A DNA stretch of 64,000 bases from Methylobacterium frigidaeris (GTDB lineage: Bacteria; Pseudomonadota; Alphaproteobacteria; Rhizobiales; Beijerinckiaceae). This document shows positions 19,534-26,545 of the stretch, piece after piece (the first letter of the stretch is position 1; every line of letters begins with the position of its first letter). A program made the translations under genes and the position numbers. The notes beneath the pieces are model-generated. The model was not told the DNA's origin. It made no database searches and saw only the letters and a program-made list of their open reading frames with translations. Location: NCBI RefSeq assembly GCF_022179185.1, contig NZ_BPQJ01000013.1:85543-149542 (forward strand), in the 5' to 3' direction.

Positions 19534-20100
19534 ATGCCGGTCGCCCGCCGCGAGGCCCTGTTCCTGATCGCCGGCGCCTTCGCCCTGCCGGCCCGGGCCG
19601 CGCCGCTGCAGAGCGGGGCGACGGCCTCCGCCTTCAGCTTCGCGAGGCCCGAGGGCGGCAGCCTGGCACTGGCCGAGCAGGCCGGCAAGCCGATCCTGGT
19701 GGTCAACACCGCCACCGCCTGCGGCTACGCCCCGCAATTCTCCGGATTGCAGCAGCTCTGGACCCGCTTCGGCCCCCGCGGGCTGACGGTCATCGCGGTG
19801 CCCTCGGCCGATTTCGGGCGCCAGGAGCCCCTCGACGGGATGGCGATCGCCGAGGCCGCGCGCAGGAACCACGGCGTTACTTTCCCGGTCGTGGCAAAGA
19901 CCAGCGTGAGCGGCCCGCAGGCCCACCCGTTCTACCGCTGGGCCGCCACCGAGAAGCCGGCCGAGACCCCGCGCTGGAACTTCCACAAATACCTGGTCGG
20001 CCGCGACGGCCACGTCGCCGCCGCCTTCGCCACACCGGTCGAGCCGACCGACCCGCGGGTGATCGCCGCCATCGTCAAGGAACTGGATGCGGCGGGCTGA
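19534..20100 (+). CDS. Exported glutathione-peroxidase-family protein
   Basis: 188 residues. An N-terminal signal peptide (RREALFLIAGAFALPARAAP) is followed by the thioredoxin-fold peroxidase core: VVNTATACGYAPQFSGLQQL with the peroxidatic Cys63, VIAVPSADFGRQEP with the conserved Gln in place, and PRWNFHKYLVGRDG with Trp148-Asn149. The Cys, Gln, Trp and Asn tetrad of GPx enzymes is therefore present. No resolving cysteine of the plant or yeast type was recognised. A periplasmic hydroperoxide reductase is inferred. The short form and the signal peptide set it apart from cytoplasmic GPx. Confidence 0.85.
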   Translation: MPVARREALFLIAGAFALPARAAPLQSGATASAFSFARPEGGSLALAEQAGKPILVVNTATACGYAPQFSGLQQLWTRFGPRGLTVIAVPSADFGRQEPLDGMAIAEAARRNHGVTFPVVAKTSVSGPQAHPFYRWAATEKPAETPRWNFHKYLVGRDGHVAAAFATPVEPTDPRVIAAIVKELDAAG

Positions 20101-20118
20101 GGCCCGCCGCGACGCCGG

Positions 20119-21933
20119 TCAGGCCACCGCCTTCTGCGCACCAGTCTGCACGTGGAAGTCCGGTCCGTTGCCGGTCTTCGCCACGTAGCCGGCCCGGATC
20201 ACGAAATCGCCGAAGCGCTCGCCGGCCTTGCGGTCCTTGGCATAGGCCGCGAAGAGCGGGTCGAGCTTCGGGCGGATGTCGGCGGCGGTCACGTCCTCGG
20301 CGTAGAGCTTGCTCAGCCGCGAGCCGTCGAAGGCGGCACCGAGATAGAGGTTGTAGCGCTCGGGGCCGCGGCCGACGAGGCCGATCTCGGCGATGAACGG
20401 CCGGGCGCACCCATTGGGGCAGCCGGTCATCCGGATGGTGATCTCGTCCTCAGACAGGCCGTGGGAGGCGAGGCTCTCCTCGAGCTCGTCGATCAGGCTC
20501 GGCAGGTAGCGCTCACTCTCGGCGAGAGCCAGACCGCAGGTCGGCAGCGCCACGCAGGCGAGGCTGTTGCGGCGCAGAGCGCCCGCGCCGGCGGTGAGGC
20601 CATATTCCTGCACCAGGGCGTCGATCTCGGCCTTCCGGTCGGCCGGGACGTTGGCAATGATGACGTTCTGGTTGCCGGTGAGACGGAAATCGCCCTGGTG
20701 CACCTCGGCGATGCGGCGCAGCCCCGAGAGAATCTGCGGCCCGCCCTCGATGTCCTTGATCCGGCCCGAGGCGACGTAGAGCGTCAGGTGGTGCTTGCCG
20801 TCGTCGCCCTCGACCCAGCCGTAGCGGTCGCCGTTGCCCGTGAAGGTGAAGGGCTTGGGATCCTGGAAGGCGCGGCCGACCCGCTTCTCGACCTCGGCCC
20901 GGAAGGCCTTCAGGCCGTAGCGCTCAATCGTGTACTTCAGGCGAGCGTTCTTGCGGACGTTGCGGTTGCCCCAGTCGCGCTGGACGGTCATCACCGCCTC
21001 GGCCACCTTGAGGGCGTAGTCCGGCTCGCAGAACAGCATCACGTCCGCGGTGCGCGGGAAGGTGTCGGTCTCGCCGTGGGTCATGCCCATGCCGCCGCCG
21101 ACGGTGACGTTCCAGCCCGTCACCTTGCCCTTCTTGTCGAGGATCGCGATGAAGCCGAGATCGTGGGCATAGACGTCGACCTCGTTGGAGGGCGGCACCG
21201 CCACGATGGTCTTGAACTTCCGCGGCAGGTAGGTCTTGCCGTAGACCGGCTCGACCTCGCCCGCATCCTCGCCACCGACCACGCGCTCGCCGTCGAGCCA
21301 GATCTCGCGCCAGGCATTGGTCTTCGGCAGCAGGCTGTCGGAGATGTCCTTGGCGAGCTTGTAGGCCGCCTCGTGCGCGCCCTTCTGGGCCGGGTTCGTC
21401 GCCGCCATCACGTTGCGGTTCACGTCGCCGCAGGCCGCAATCGTGTCGAGCAGGGCCGAATCGATCGCCGCCATCGTGCGCTTGAGGTTCGACTTGATGA
21501 CGCCGTGATACTGGAAGGTCTGGCGCGTCGTCGCGCGCAGCGTCCCGTTGGCGTAGGTGCGGGCGATCTCGTCCAGGATCAGCCACTGCTTCGGCGTCAC
21601 GACGCCGCCAGCGATGCGCAGGCGGATCATGAACGAGTACGCCTTGTCGAGCTTCTTCTTGGTCCGCTCCGCCCGCAGGTCGCGGTCGTCCTGCAGGTAC
21701 ATCCCGTGGAACTTCACGAGCTGCCCGTCATCGTCGGAGATCGCGCCGGTGGCGTTCTTCAGCAGGCCCTCGGCGAGGGTGCCGCGCAGGTAGCCGCTGG
21801 CGATCTTGATGTGCTCGTTGGCCGAGAGCTTGGCGGCTCGCGCCGCCTCCGCCTCGGTGATCGGGCGCTCGGTCGGCGGCGTCTCGTAGACGCGCTCGGC
21901 GGTGGAAAGGTCGGCGGTCTTGTGGTCGGCCAT
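20119..21933 (-). CDS. cysI: Sulfite reductase hemoprotein beta-component
   Basis: 604 residues. It reduces sulfite to sulfide with six electrons supplied by CysJ. Siroheme and 4Fe-4S ligands are seen as Cys460 and Cys466 (CVALPTCGLALAESER) and Cys505 and Cys509 (TGCPNGCARP). The duplicated ferredoxin-like halves include RATTRQTFQYHGVIKSNLK and GDFRLTGNQNVIIANV. The ATG at 21933 gives MADHKTADLSTAERVYETPP; an ATG 48 bases upstream is less likely. It follows cysJ on the same strand after 257 bp filled by an inverted pair of palindromic repeats. The gene ends 18 bp from the convergent glutathione peroxidase stop. Confidence 0.95.
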   Translation of the reverse strand: MADHKTADLSTAERVYETPPTERPITEAEAARAAKLSANEHIKIASGYLRGTLAEGLLKNATGAISDDDGQLVKFHGMYLQDDRDLRAERTKKKLDKAYSFMIRLRIAGGVVTPKQWLILDEIARTYANGTLRATTRQTFQYHGVIKSNLKRTMAAIDSALLDTIAACGDVNRNVMAATNPAQKGAHEAAYKLAKDISDSLLPKTNAWREIWLDGERVVGGEDAGEVEPVYGKTYLPRKFKTIVAVPPSNEVDVYAHDLGFIAILDKKGKVTGWNVTVGGGMGMTHGETDTFPRTADVMLFCEPDYALKVAEAVMTVQRDWGNRNVRKNARLKYTIERYGLKAFRAEVEKRVGRAFQDPKPFTFTGNGDRYGWVEGDDGKHHLTLYVASGRIKDIEGGPQILSGLRRIAEVHQGDFRLTGNQNVIIANVPADRKAEIDALVQEYGLTAGAGALRRNSLACVALPTCGLALAESERYLPSLIDELEESLASHGLSEDEITIRMTGCPNGCARPFIAEIGLVGRGPERYNLYLGAAFDGSRLSKLYAEDVTAADIRPKLDPLFAAYAKDRKAGERFGDFVIRAGYVAKTGNGPDFHVQTGAQKAVA

Positions 21934-22017
21934 GGGTGCTGTCCGTTCGGGCGCCGGGTCCGGCGCATCATCTACCCGCATCTCCGACGCCTGACAGCAC
22001 CGAACGAGACGCGGGAA

Positions 22018-22182
22018 CCCCTCTCCCGGATGGGAGAGGGGCAGGGGTGAGGGTGTGACGCCTCAGAATGAAGCACGAACCTGGGAGCTGGGGTGCTCGA
22101 TGCCCGGAGTCTAATCCGGAACCGTCGCCACCCTCACGCGGGATCTTCGATCCCCCGGCCCCTCTCCCACACGGGAGAGGGG
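22018..22182. repeat. REPIN-like inverted pair of palindromes between cysJ and cysI
   Basis: Two hairpins with identical 10-bp arms, CCCCTCTCCC/GGGAGAGGGG, at 22018-22041 (loop GGAT) and 22159-22182 (loop ACAC). Their flanks (GGGGTGAGGGTG on one side, CACCCTCAC on the other) show that the two units are in inverted orientation about a ~117-bp centre. This is the architecture of REP doublets. In the cysJ-cysI transcript the pair could fold into one long structure, with possible effects on mRNA stability or the ratio of the two subunits. Confidence 0.7.
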
Positions 22183-22190
22183 AGGCAGTG

Positions 22191-23966
22191 CTAGTAAACG
22201 TCCTGCTGGTAGCGGTGGCCCCGCTCCAGGCCGGCCACCGCCGCTTCCGCGGCCGCGGCGTCCAGACCCTTCACGTCGGCGAAGGCCTTCACGAGAGCCG
22301 CGCGCACGTCCTTGGCCATCGCCTTGGCGTCGCCGCAGACGTAGAAGTGGGCGCCGCCATCGAGCCAGGCCACCAGCTCGCGCCGCTGCTCCCAGATCCG
22401 GTCTTGGACGTAGATCTTCTCGGGCTGGTCGCGGGAGAAGGCGACGTCGATGCGCGCCAGCGACCCGTCCTCCAGGGCCTCCTGCCACTCGAGCTGGTAG
22501 AGGAAGTCGTGGGTGAAGTGACGGTCGCCGAAGAACAGCCAGTTGCGGCCCGGCGCCTCGGTGGCGCGGCGCTCCTGCACGAAGGCGCGGAACGGCGCCA
22601 CGCCGGTGCCGGGGCCGACCATGATCACATCCGTGGCCGGGTCCTTCGGCAGGCGGAAATGCTTGTTCGGCTTCACCCGCACCTTGAGCTTGGCGCCGGT
22701 GCGGATCCGGTCCGCCACGTGGACCGAGGCGACGCCGGTACGCGCGCGGTCATGGGTGGTATAGCGCACCGCCGCGATGGTGAGGTGAGCTTCGTCGCCG
22801 ACCTCGGCCCGCGAGGAGGCGATCGAGTAGGCCCGCGGCGGCAGCGGCCGGGTGATGTCGGAAAGGTGCTGCGCCGTCAGCTTCGCCGGGTAGGTCTCGA
22901 TCAGGTCGATCAGGTGCCGGCCCTCGATCCAGGCCCGGACCTCGCCGTTGTCGATCAGGCGCCGGGCCTCCTCGTGCCCTGTGGCCTTGACGAAGCGCTC
23001 GACCGTCGCCGCCGAGAGGGTGGTGATGTCACGCTCGGCGAGGAGCGCCTGACGCAGGGCCGCGTCGCCCTCCAGGCCGGCAGCCCGGAGGATCTGGTCG
23101 ACCAGTGCCGGATCGTTCTCGGGGTAGAGTTCGAGGGAATCGCCGGGCTCGTAAGCAGGGGCGGCCTCCTCGAAGGCGAGCGCGAGGTGGATCGTCTCCT
23201 TGTCGGAGCGCGACGAGTTCAGGTTGACGTGCTCGATCACCTCGACGGTGACCGGCTCGCGGCTGACTTCGACGTCCTCGTCGGCGCTGCCCGCGCGGGC
23301 GAAATCGACCGCCACGACGTTGCCGGCGGGCTCGGCCGGGGCCAGCGCCTTGAGGGCGTCCTTGATCCAGGCGGCGGCCGGCTTGTCGAAGTCGAGGTCG
23401 CAGTCGACCCGCGGCAGCACGCGCTTGGCGCCCAGCTCCTCGAGCCGGGCGTCGAGGCGCTTCCCGATGGCGCAGAACTCGGCGTAGGACGTGTCGCCGA
23501 GCGCCAGCACGCCGAACTCGACCCCGTCGAGGCGCGGCGCACCCTCGCCCATGATCTCGCCATAGGCGCGCACGGCCCGGGCTGGCGGCTCGCCCTCGCC
23601 CCAGGTGGCCGCGATGACGACCAGGCGCTTCTCCCTGCCCAGAGCCGGCACGTCGAGGTCGGCGAAATCGACGACCTTCGGCTTGAAGCCGTTCTTGCGA
23701 GCGAGCTTGCCGACGTCGCCGGCGAGCTTCTCGGAGTTGCCCGATTCGCTGGCGAACACGATCGTCAGCGGCTCGGCGGCGCGCGGCGGTGCGGCCGGGG
23801 CGGGCGCCTCGGCGGGCACCGCACCGGAGGCGGCGTCGAGGCCGGCGAGGAAGCCGGCCAGCCACGCGCGTTGCAGGGCAGTGGTGGAGCCGAGGGCGGC
23901 GTCGAGATGGGCCCGCTCGGCGTCGCCGAAGGGAGCCGTGCGGGGAAGAAGCGCGGGGCGAGACAT
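22191..23966 (-). CDS. cysJ: Sulfite reductase flavoprotein alpha-component
   Basis: 591 residues. It carries electrons from NADPH through FAD and FMN to CysI. Order of domains: a leader of ~70 residues with an Ala/Pro linker, a flavodoxin-like FMN domain (TIVFASESGNSEKLA, ATWGEGEPP, GVLALGDTSYAEFC), a connecting and FAD domain (LPPRAYSIASSRAEVGDEAH), and the NADPH-binding domain (DVIMVGPGTGVAPFRAFVQE, NWLFFGDRHFTHDFLY, HFYVCGDAKAMAKDV). It ends in RYQQDVY, the expected aromatic terminus. ATG 23966 gives the family-like start; ATG 24002 would add 12 residues. A possible operator lies 43-60 bp upstream. Confidence 0.94.
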   Translation of the reverse strand: MSRPALLPRTAPFGDAERAHLDAALGSTTALQRAWLAGFLAGLDAASGAVPAEAPAPAAPPRAAEPLTIVFASESGNSEKLAGDVGKLARKNGFKPKVVDFADLDVPALGREKRLVVIAATWGEGEPPARAVRAYGEIMGEGAPRLDGVEFGVLALGDTSYAEFCAIGKRLDARLEELGAKRVLPRVDCDLDFDKPAAAWIKDALKALAPAEPAGNVVAVDFARAGSADEDVEVSREPVTVEVIEHVNLNSSRSDKETIHLALAFEEAAPAYEPGDSLELYPENDPALVDQILRAAGLEGDAALRQALLAERDITTLSAATVERFVKATGHEEARRLIDNGEVRAWIEGRHLIDLIETYPAKLTAQHLSDITRPLPPRAYSIASSRAEVGDEAHLTIAAVRYTTHDRARTGVASVHVADRIRTGAKLKVRVKPNKHFRLPKDPATDVIMVGPGTGVAPFRAFVQERRATEAPGRNWLFFGDRHFTHDFLYQLEWQEALEDGSLARIDVAFSRDQPEKIYVQDRIWEQRRELVAWLDGGAHFYVCGDAKAMAKDVRAALVKAFADVKGLDAAAAEAAVAGLERGHRYQQDVY

Positions 23967-24008
23967 GCCCGCACAGATGTGCCCGCGCCGCGCCGGAGTC
24001 AACCGAAA

Positions 24009-24025
24009 TGTTCTTTTTGAAGAAC
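24009..24025 (-). promoter_or_regulatory. Candidate sulfur-regulon operator upstream of cysJ
   Basis: TGTTC (24009-24013), an eight-base spacer, then GAAC (24022-24025); the inner arms extend to GTTCTT/AAGAAC. The same TGTTC-N8-GAAC arrangement occurs upstream of cysH at 24724-24741. Two matching sites at the two sulfate-assimilation promoters suggest one shared regulator. Which protein binds is unknown; the adjacent Lrp-like regulator and CysB- or Rrf2-type regulators elsewhere are all candidates. Confidence 0.5.
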
Positions 24026-24074
24026 GCGACCTAGGGAGATCATTGTTATCGCCGACGCCGTCCGGAGGAGAATA

Positions 24075-24566
24075 TTATTTTCCATTCGCCGCGACGGGCT
24101 GGATGAACGGCGCCGTCGGGAGCGGCAACGCAGTGGTGCTCTTCACCTTCTCCATGGCGAACCGCGACGTGACGTTCTTCAGCGGCAGCACCGCGATCAG
24201 CCGCTTGTAGAAGGCGTCGTAGGCCTGCATGTCGGCCACAACGACGCGGAGCATGTAGTCCACGTCGCCGGCCATGCGGTAGAATTCCAGCACCTCCGGC
24301 ATGCCCGAGACGGTGGCGGCGAAGCGCTCGAGCCACTCCCTGGAATGGTCGCTGGTCTCGATCGAGACGAAGACCGTTAACCCTAGACCCAGCTTGACCG
24401 GATCGAGCACCGCCACCCGGCGGTCGATCACCCCGTCGGCCTCGAGGCGCTGGATGCGCTTCCAGCAGGGAGTCTGCGACAGGCCGACGCGTTCGCCGAT
24501 CTGGGCGATCGACAGGGTGGCGTCGTTCTGGAGCAGGGCGAGGATCTTCAAATCGATGGCATCCAC
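24075..24566 (-). CDS. Lrp/AsnC-family regulator
   Basis: 163 residues. The N-terminal winged helix-turn-helix reads MDAIDLKILALLQNDATLSI, AQIGERVGLSQTPCWKRIQR, LEADGVIDRRVAVLDPVKLG. The RAM (effector-binding) domain follows with VFVSIETSDHSREW, YRMAGDVDYMLRVVV and the C-terminal strand. It is the usual Lrp length. It lies between cysJI (same strand, 108 bp downstream) and the divergent cysH operon, so control of sulfur assimilation by a sulfur amino acid is a reasonable inference, though not shown. TTCT-GG-AGAA upstream of its own start might be an autoregulatory site. Confidence 0.88.
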   Translation of the reverse strand: MDAIDLKILALLQNDATLSIAQIGERVGLSQTPCWKRIQRLEADGVIDRRVAVLDPVKLGLGLTVFVSIETSDHSREWLERFAATVSGMPEVLEFYRMAGDVDYMLRVVVADMQAYDAFYKRLIAVLPLKNVTSRFAMEKVKSTTALPLPTAPFIQPVAANGK

Positions 24567-24723
24567 TGCGCGGCTCCGATTCTGGAGAAGATTCTTTCAA
24601 GGATGACCCTAGGGCATGGAACGGACTTTCTACCAGGCCGTTTGCCGGATCCCGCCTGTCCCGAGATCCAAGTCCGAGGGGAACGAAAAACACCGGGATC
24701 GCATCCCAGCCATGCCTTGACAG

Positions 24724-24741
24724 TGTTCGGTATAGCGAACA
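24724..24741 (+). promoter_or_regulatory. Candidate operator at the cysH operon promoter
   Basis: TGTTCG-GTATAG-CGAACA is a perfect six-base inverted repeat with a six-base centre, directly after a TTGACA (24717-24722) that would serve as -35. An operator placed in the -35/-10 spacer normally represses. The outer TGTTC-N8-GAAC pattern and spacing match the site upstream of cysJ. The cysH start codon is 39 bp downstream. Confidence 0.55.
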
Positions 24742-24779
24742 GTTACCCCTTCACACAAGCAGCCAATCCCGGGCTCTCC

Positions 24780-25613
24780 ATGACCCTTCCCCTCGACCGC
24801 GCGGCGCAGGACCTGGCGACGCGCCTGCGTCCACTCGCCCTGCCGGAGCGTCTCGCGCTGATCGACGCGACGGTGGACGGTCGCCTGGTCTTCACCACGA
24901 GCTTCGGCCTCGAGGACCAGGCCCTCACCCACGCGCTTCGGATGGCGAAGTCGCGTGCTGAGATCGTGACCCTCGATACCGGCCGGCTCTTCCCCGAGAC
25001 CTACGACGTCTGGGCCGAGACCGAGGCGGCCTACAATTTCCGCATCCGCGCCTACGCGCCCGAGCGCGAGGCCGAGGAGCGCTTCGTCGCGGAAGCCGGC
25101 ATCAACGGGTTCCGCCACTCGGTCGCGGCGCGCCAGGCCTGCTGCGGCTTTCGCAAGGTCGAGCCGCTCGGCCGGGCGCTGGCCGGCGCCGCGGGCTGGC
25201 TCACGGGCCTGCGCGCCGGCCAGTCGGCTAACCGTGCCGAGACGCCGCTCGCCGAGGCCGATCCGGCCCGCGGCCTCATCAAGCTGAACCCCCTGGCCGA
25301 CTGGACCCGCGAGGCGATCGCCGAGCTGATCCACGAGAACTACGTGCCCTACAACGTGCTGCATGATCGCGGCTTCCCGTCGATCGGCTGCGCGCCCTGC
25401 ACCCGCGCCGTGAAGGTCGGCGAGCCCGAGCGGGCCGGCCGCTGGTGGTGGGAGCAGGCGGGCAAGCAGGAGTGTGGCCTGCATGTCGCAGGCGCGCCCG
25501 GCAGCCAGATCCGGCGAGGACAGGAGCCCGCCGCCTTCGAGTCGGCACAGTCCGATACGATACACTCCGCTGATTCGTCCCCAAGCAAAACCAATTCGGA
25601 GCTGGCCGCATGA
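24780..25613 (+). CDS. cysH: Adenylylsulfate (APS) reductase, CysH family
   Basis: 277 residues. It reduces adenylylsulfate to sulfite with thioredoxin. Cys121-Cys122 ([13 protein letters not shown]) and Cys204/Cys207 ([10 protein letters not shown]) form the CC-X81-CXXC 4Fe-4S ligand set that marks APS rather than PAPS reductases. This agrees with the lack of an APS kinase gene in the locus. The catalytic cysteine is Cys232 in the usual terminal motif ECGLH. Unusually, 40-odd further residues (Ser/Gln/Ala-rich) follow that motif. The ATG at 24780 is used because the upstream frame contains the promoter and operator. Its stop overlaps the cysD start (ATGA). Confidence 0.93.
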   Translation: MTLPLDRAAQDLATRLRPLALPERLALIDATVDGRLVFTTSFGLEDQALTHALRMAKSRAEIVTLDTGRLFPETYDVWAETEAAYNFRIRAYAPEREAEERFVAEAGINGFRHSVAARQACCGFRKVEPLGRALAGAAGWLTGLRAGQSANRAETPLAEADPARGLIKLNPLADWTREAIAELIHENYVPYNVLHDRGFPSIGCAPCTRAVKVGEPERAGRWWWEQAGKQECGLHVAGAPGSQIRRGQEPAAFESAQSDTIHSADSSPSKTNSELAA

Positions 25614-26545
25614 GCGCCGCCCTCAAGACTCGTACGGATGGCCTCGACCGGCTGACTCACCTTCAGCGCCTGGAGGCCGAGAGTATCCACATCATGCGGG
25701 AGACGGTCGCCGAGACCGAGAACCCGGTGATGCTCTACTCGATCGGCAAGGATTCCTCGGTCCTGCTGCATCTGGCCCTGAAGGCCTTCGCGCCGGGCCG
25801 GCTGCCGTTCCCGCTGCTCCACGTCGACACGACCTGGAAGTTCCGCGAGATGATCGCCTTCCGCGACCGGCGCGCGAAGGAGCTCGGCCTGGATCTCCTG
25901 GTCCACACCAACCCGGACGGGCTCGCCCGCGGCATCGGGCCGGTGAGCCACGGCTCCGAGGTCCATACCGACGTGATGAAGACCCAGGCCCTGCGCCAGG
26001 CCCTCGACAAGCACAAGTTCGACGCGGCCTTCGGCGGTGCGCGGCGGGACGAGGAAGCCTCGCGCGCCAAGGAGCGCATCGTGTCGTTGCGCACCGCGCA
26101 GCACCGCTGGGACCCGAAGCGCCAGCGCGCCGAGCCCTGGCACCTCTACAACATGAAGAAGCAGCGCGGCGAGTCTTTGCGCGTCTTCCCGCTGTCGAAC
26201 TGGACCGAGCTCGATATCTGGCTCTACATCGAGCAGGAGAACATCCCGATCGTTCCGCTCTACTACGCGGCCGAGCGCCCGGTGGTGAACCGCGACGGGC
26301 AGCTGATCATGGTCGACGACGAGCGCCTGCCGCTCCAGCCCGGCGAGACCCCGGAGATGCGCCTCGTGCGGTTCCGGACGCTCGGCTGCTACCCGCTGAC
26401 CGGAGCGGTGGAGAGCGACGCCGCGACCCTGCCGGAGATCATCGGCGAGACGCTGGCCGCCCGCACCTCCGAGCGGCAGGGACGGGTGATCGACAAGGAC
26501 GGCGCCGGCGCCATGGAGCGCAAGAAGCAGGAAGGCTACTTCTGA
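25610..26545 (+). CDS. cysD: Sulfate adenylyltransferase subunit 2
   Basis: 311 residues, the catalytic PP-loop subunit of ATP sulfurylase, which makes APS from ATP and sulfate when paired with the GTPase CysN. The PP-loop motif appears as [19 protein letters not shown], followed by [18 protein letters not shown], the [16 protein letters not shown] segment and the C-terminal [18 protein letters not shown] block with [10 protein letters not shown] at the end. The sequence is close to the standard 302-residue enzyme. It overlaps cysH by four bases and the next gene by one base (TGATG), so production is tightly coupled. Confidence 0.96.
   Translation: MSAALKTRTDGLDRLTHLQRLEAESIHIMRETVAETENPVMLYSIGKDSSVLLHLALKAFAPGRLPFPLLHVDTTWKFREMIAFRDRRAKELGLDLLVHTNPDGLARGIGPVSHGSEVHTDVMKTQALRQALDKHKFDAAFGGARRDEEASRAKERIVSLRTAQHRWDPKRQRAEPWHLYNMKKQRGESLRVFPLSNWTELDIWLYIEQENIPIVPLYYAAERPVVNRDGQLIMVDDERLPLQPGETPEMRLVRFRTLGCYPLTGAVESDAATLPEIIGETLAARTSERQGRVIDKDGAGAMERKKQEGYF

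Noticed and set aside
20152..22050. A long plus-strand frame antisense to cysI
   Set aside because: Shadow frame with repetitive Arg/His/Val/Gly composition. CysI with all four cluster cysteines is on the other strand.
25474..26544. An upstream extension of the CysN-Sbp frame through cysH and cysD
   Set aside because: The sequence before ATG 26545 is out-of-frame cysH/cysD. The fusion begins at the TGATG overlap with cysD.
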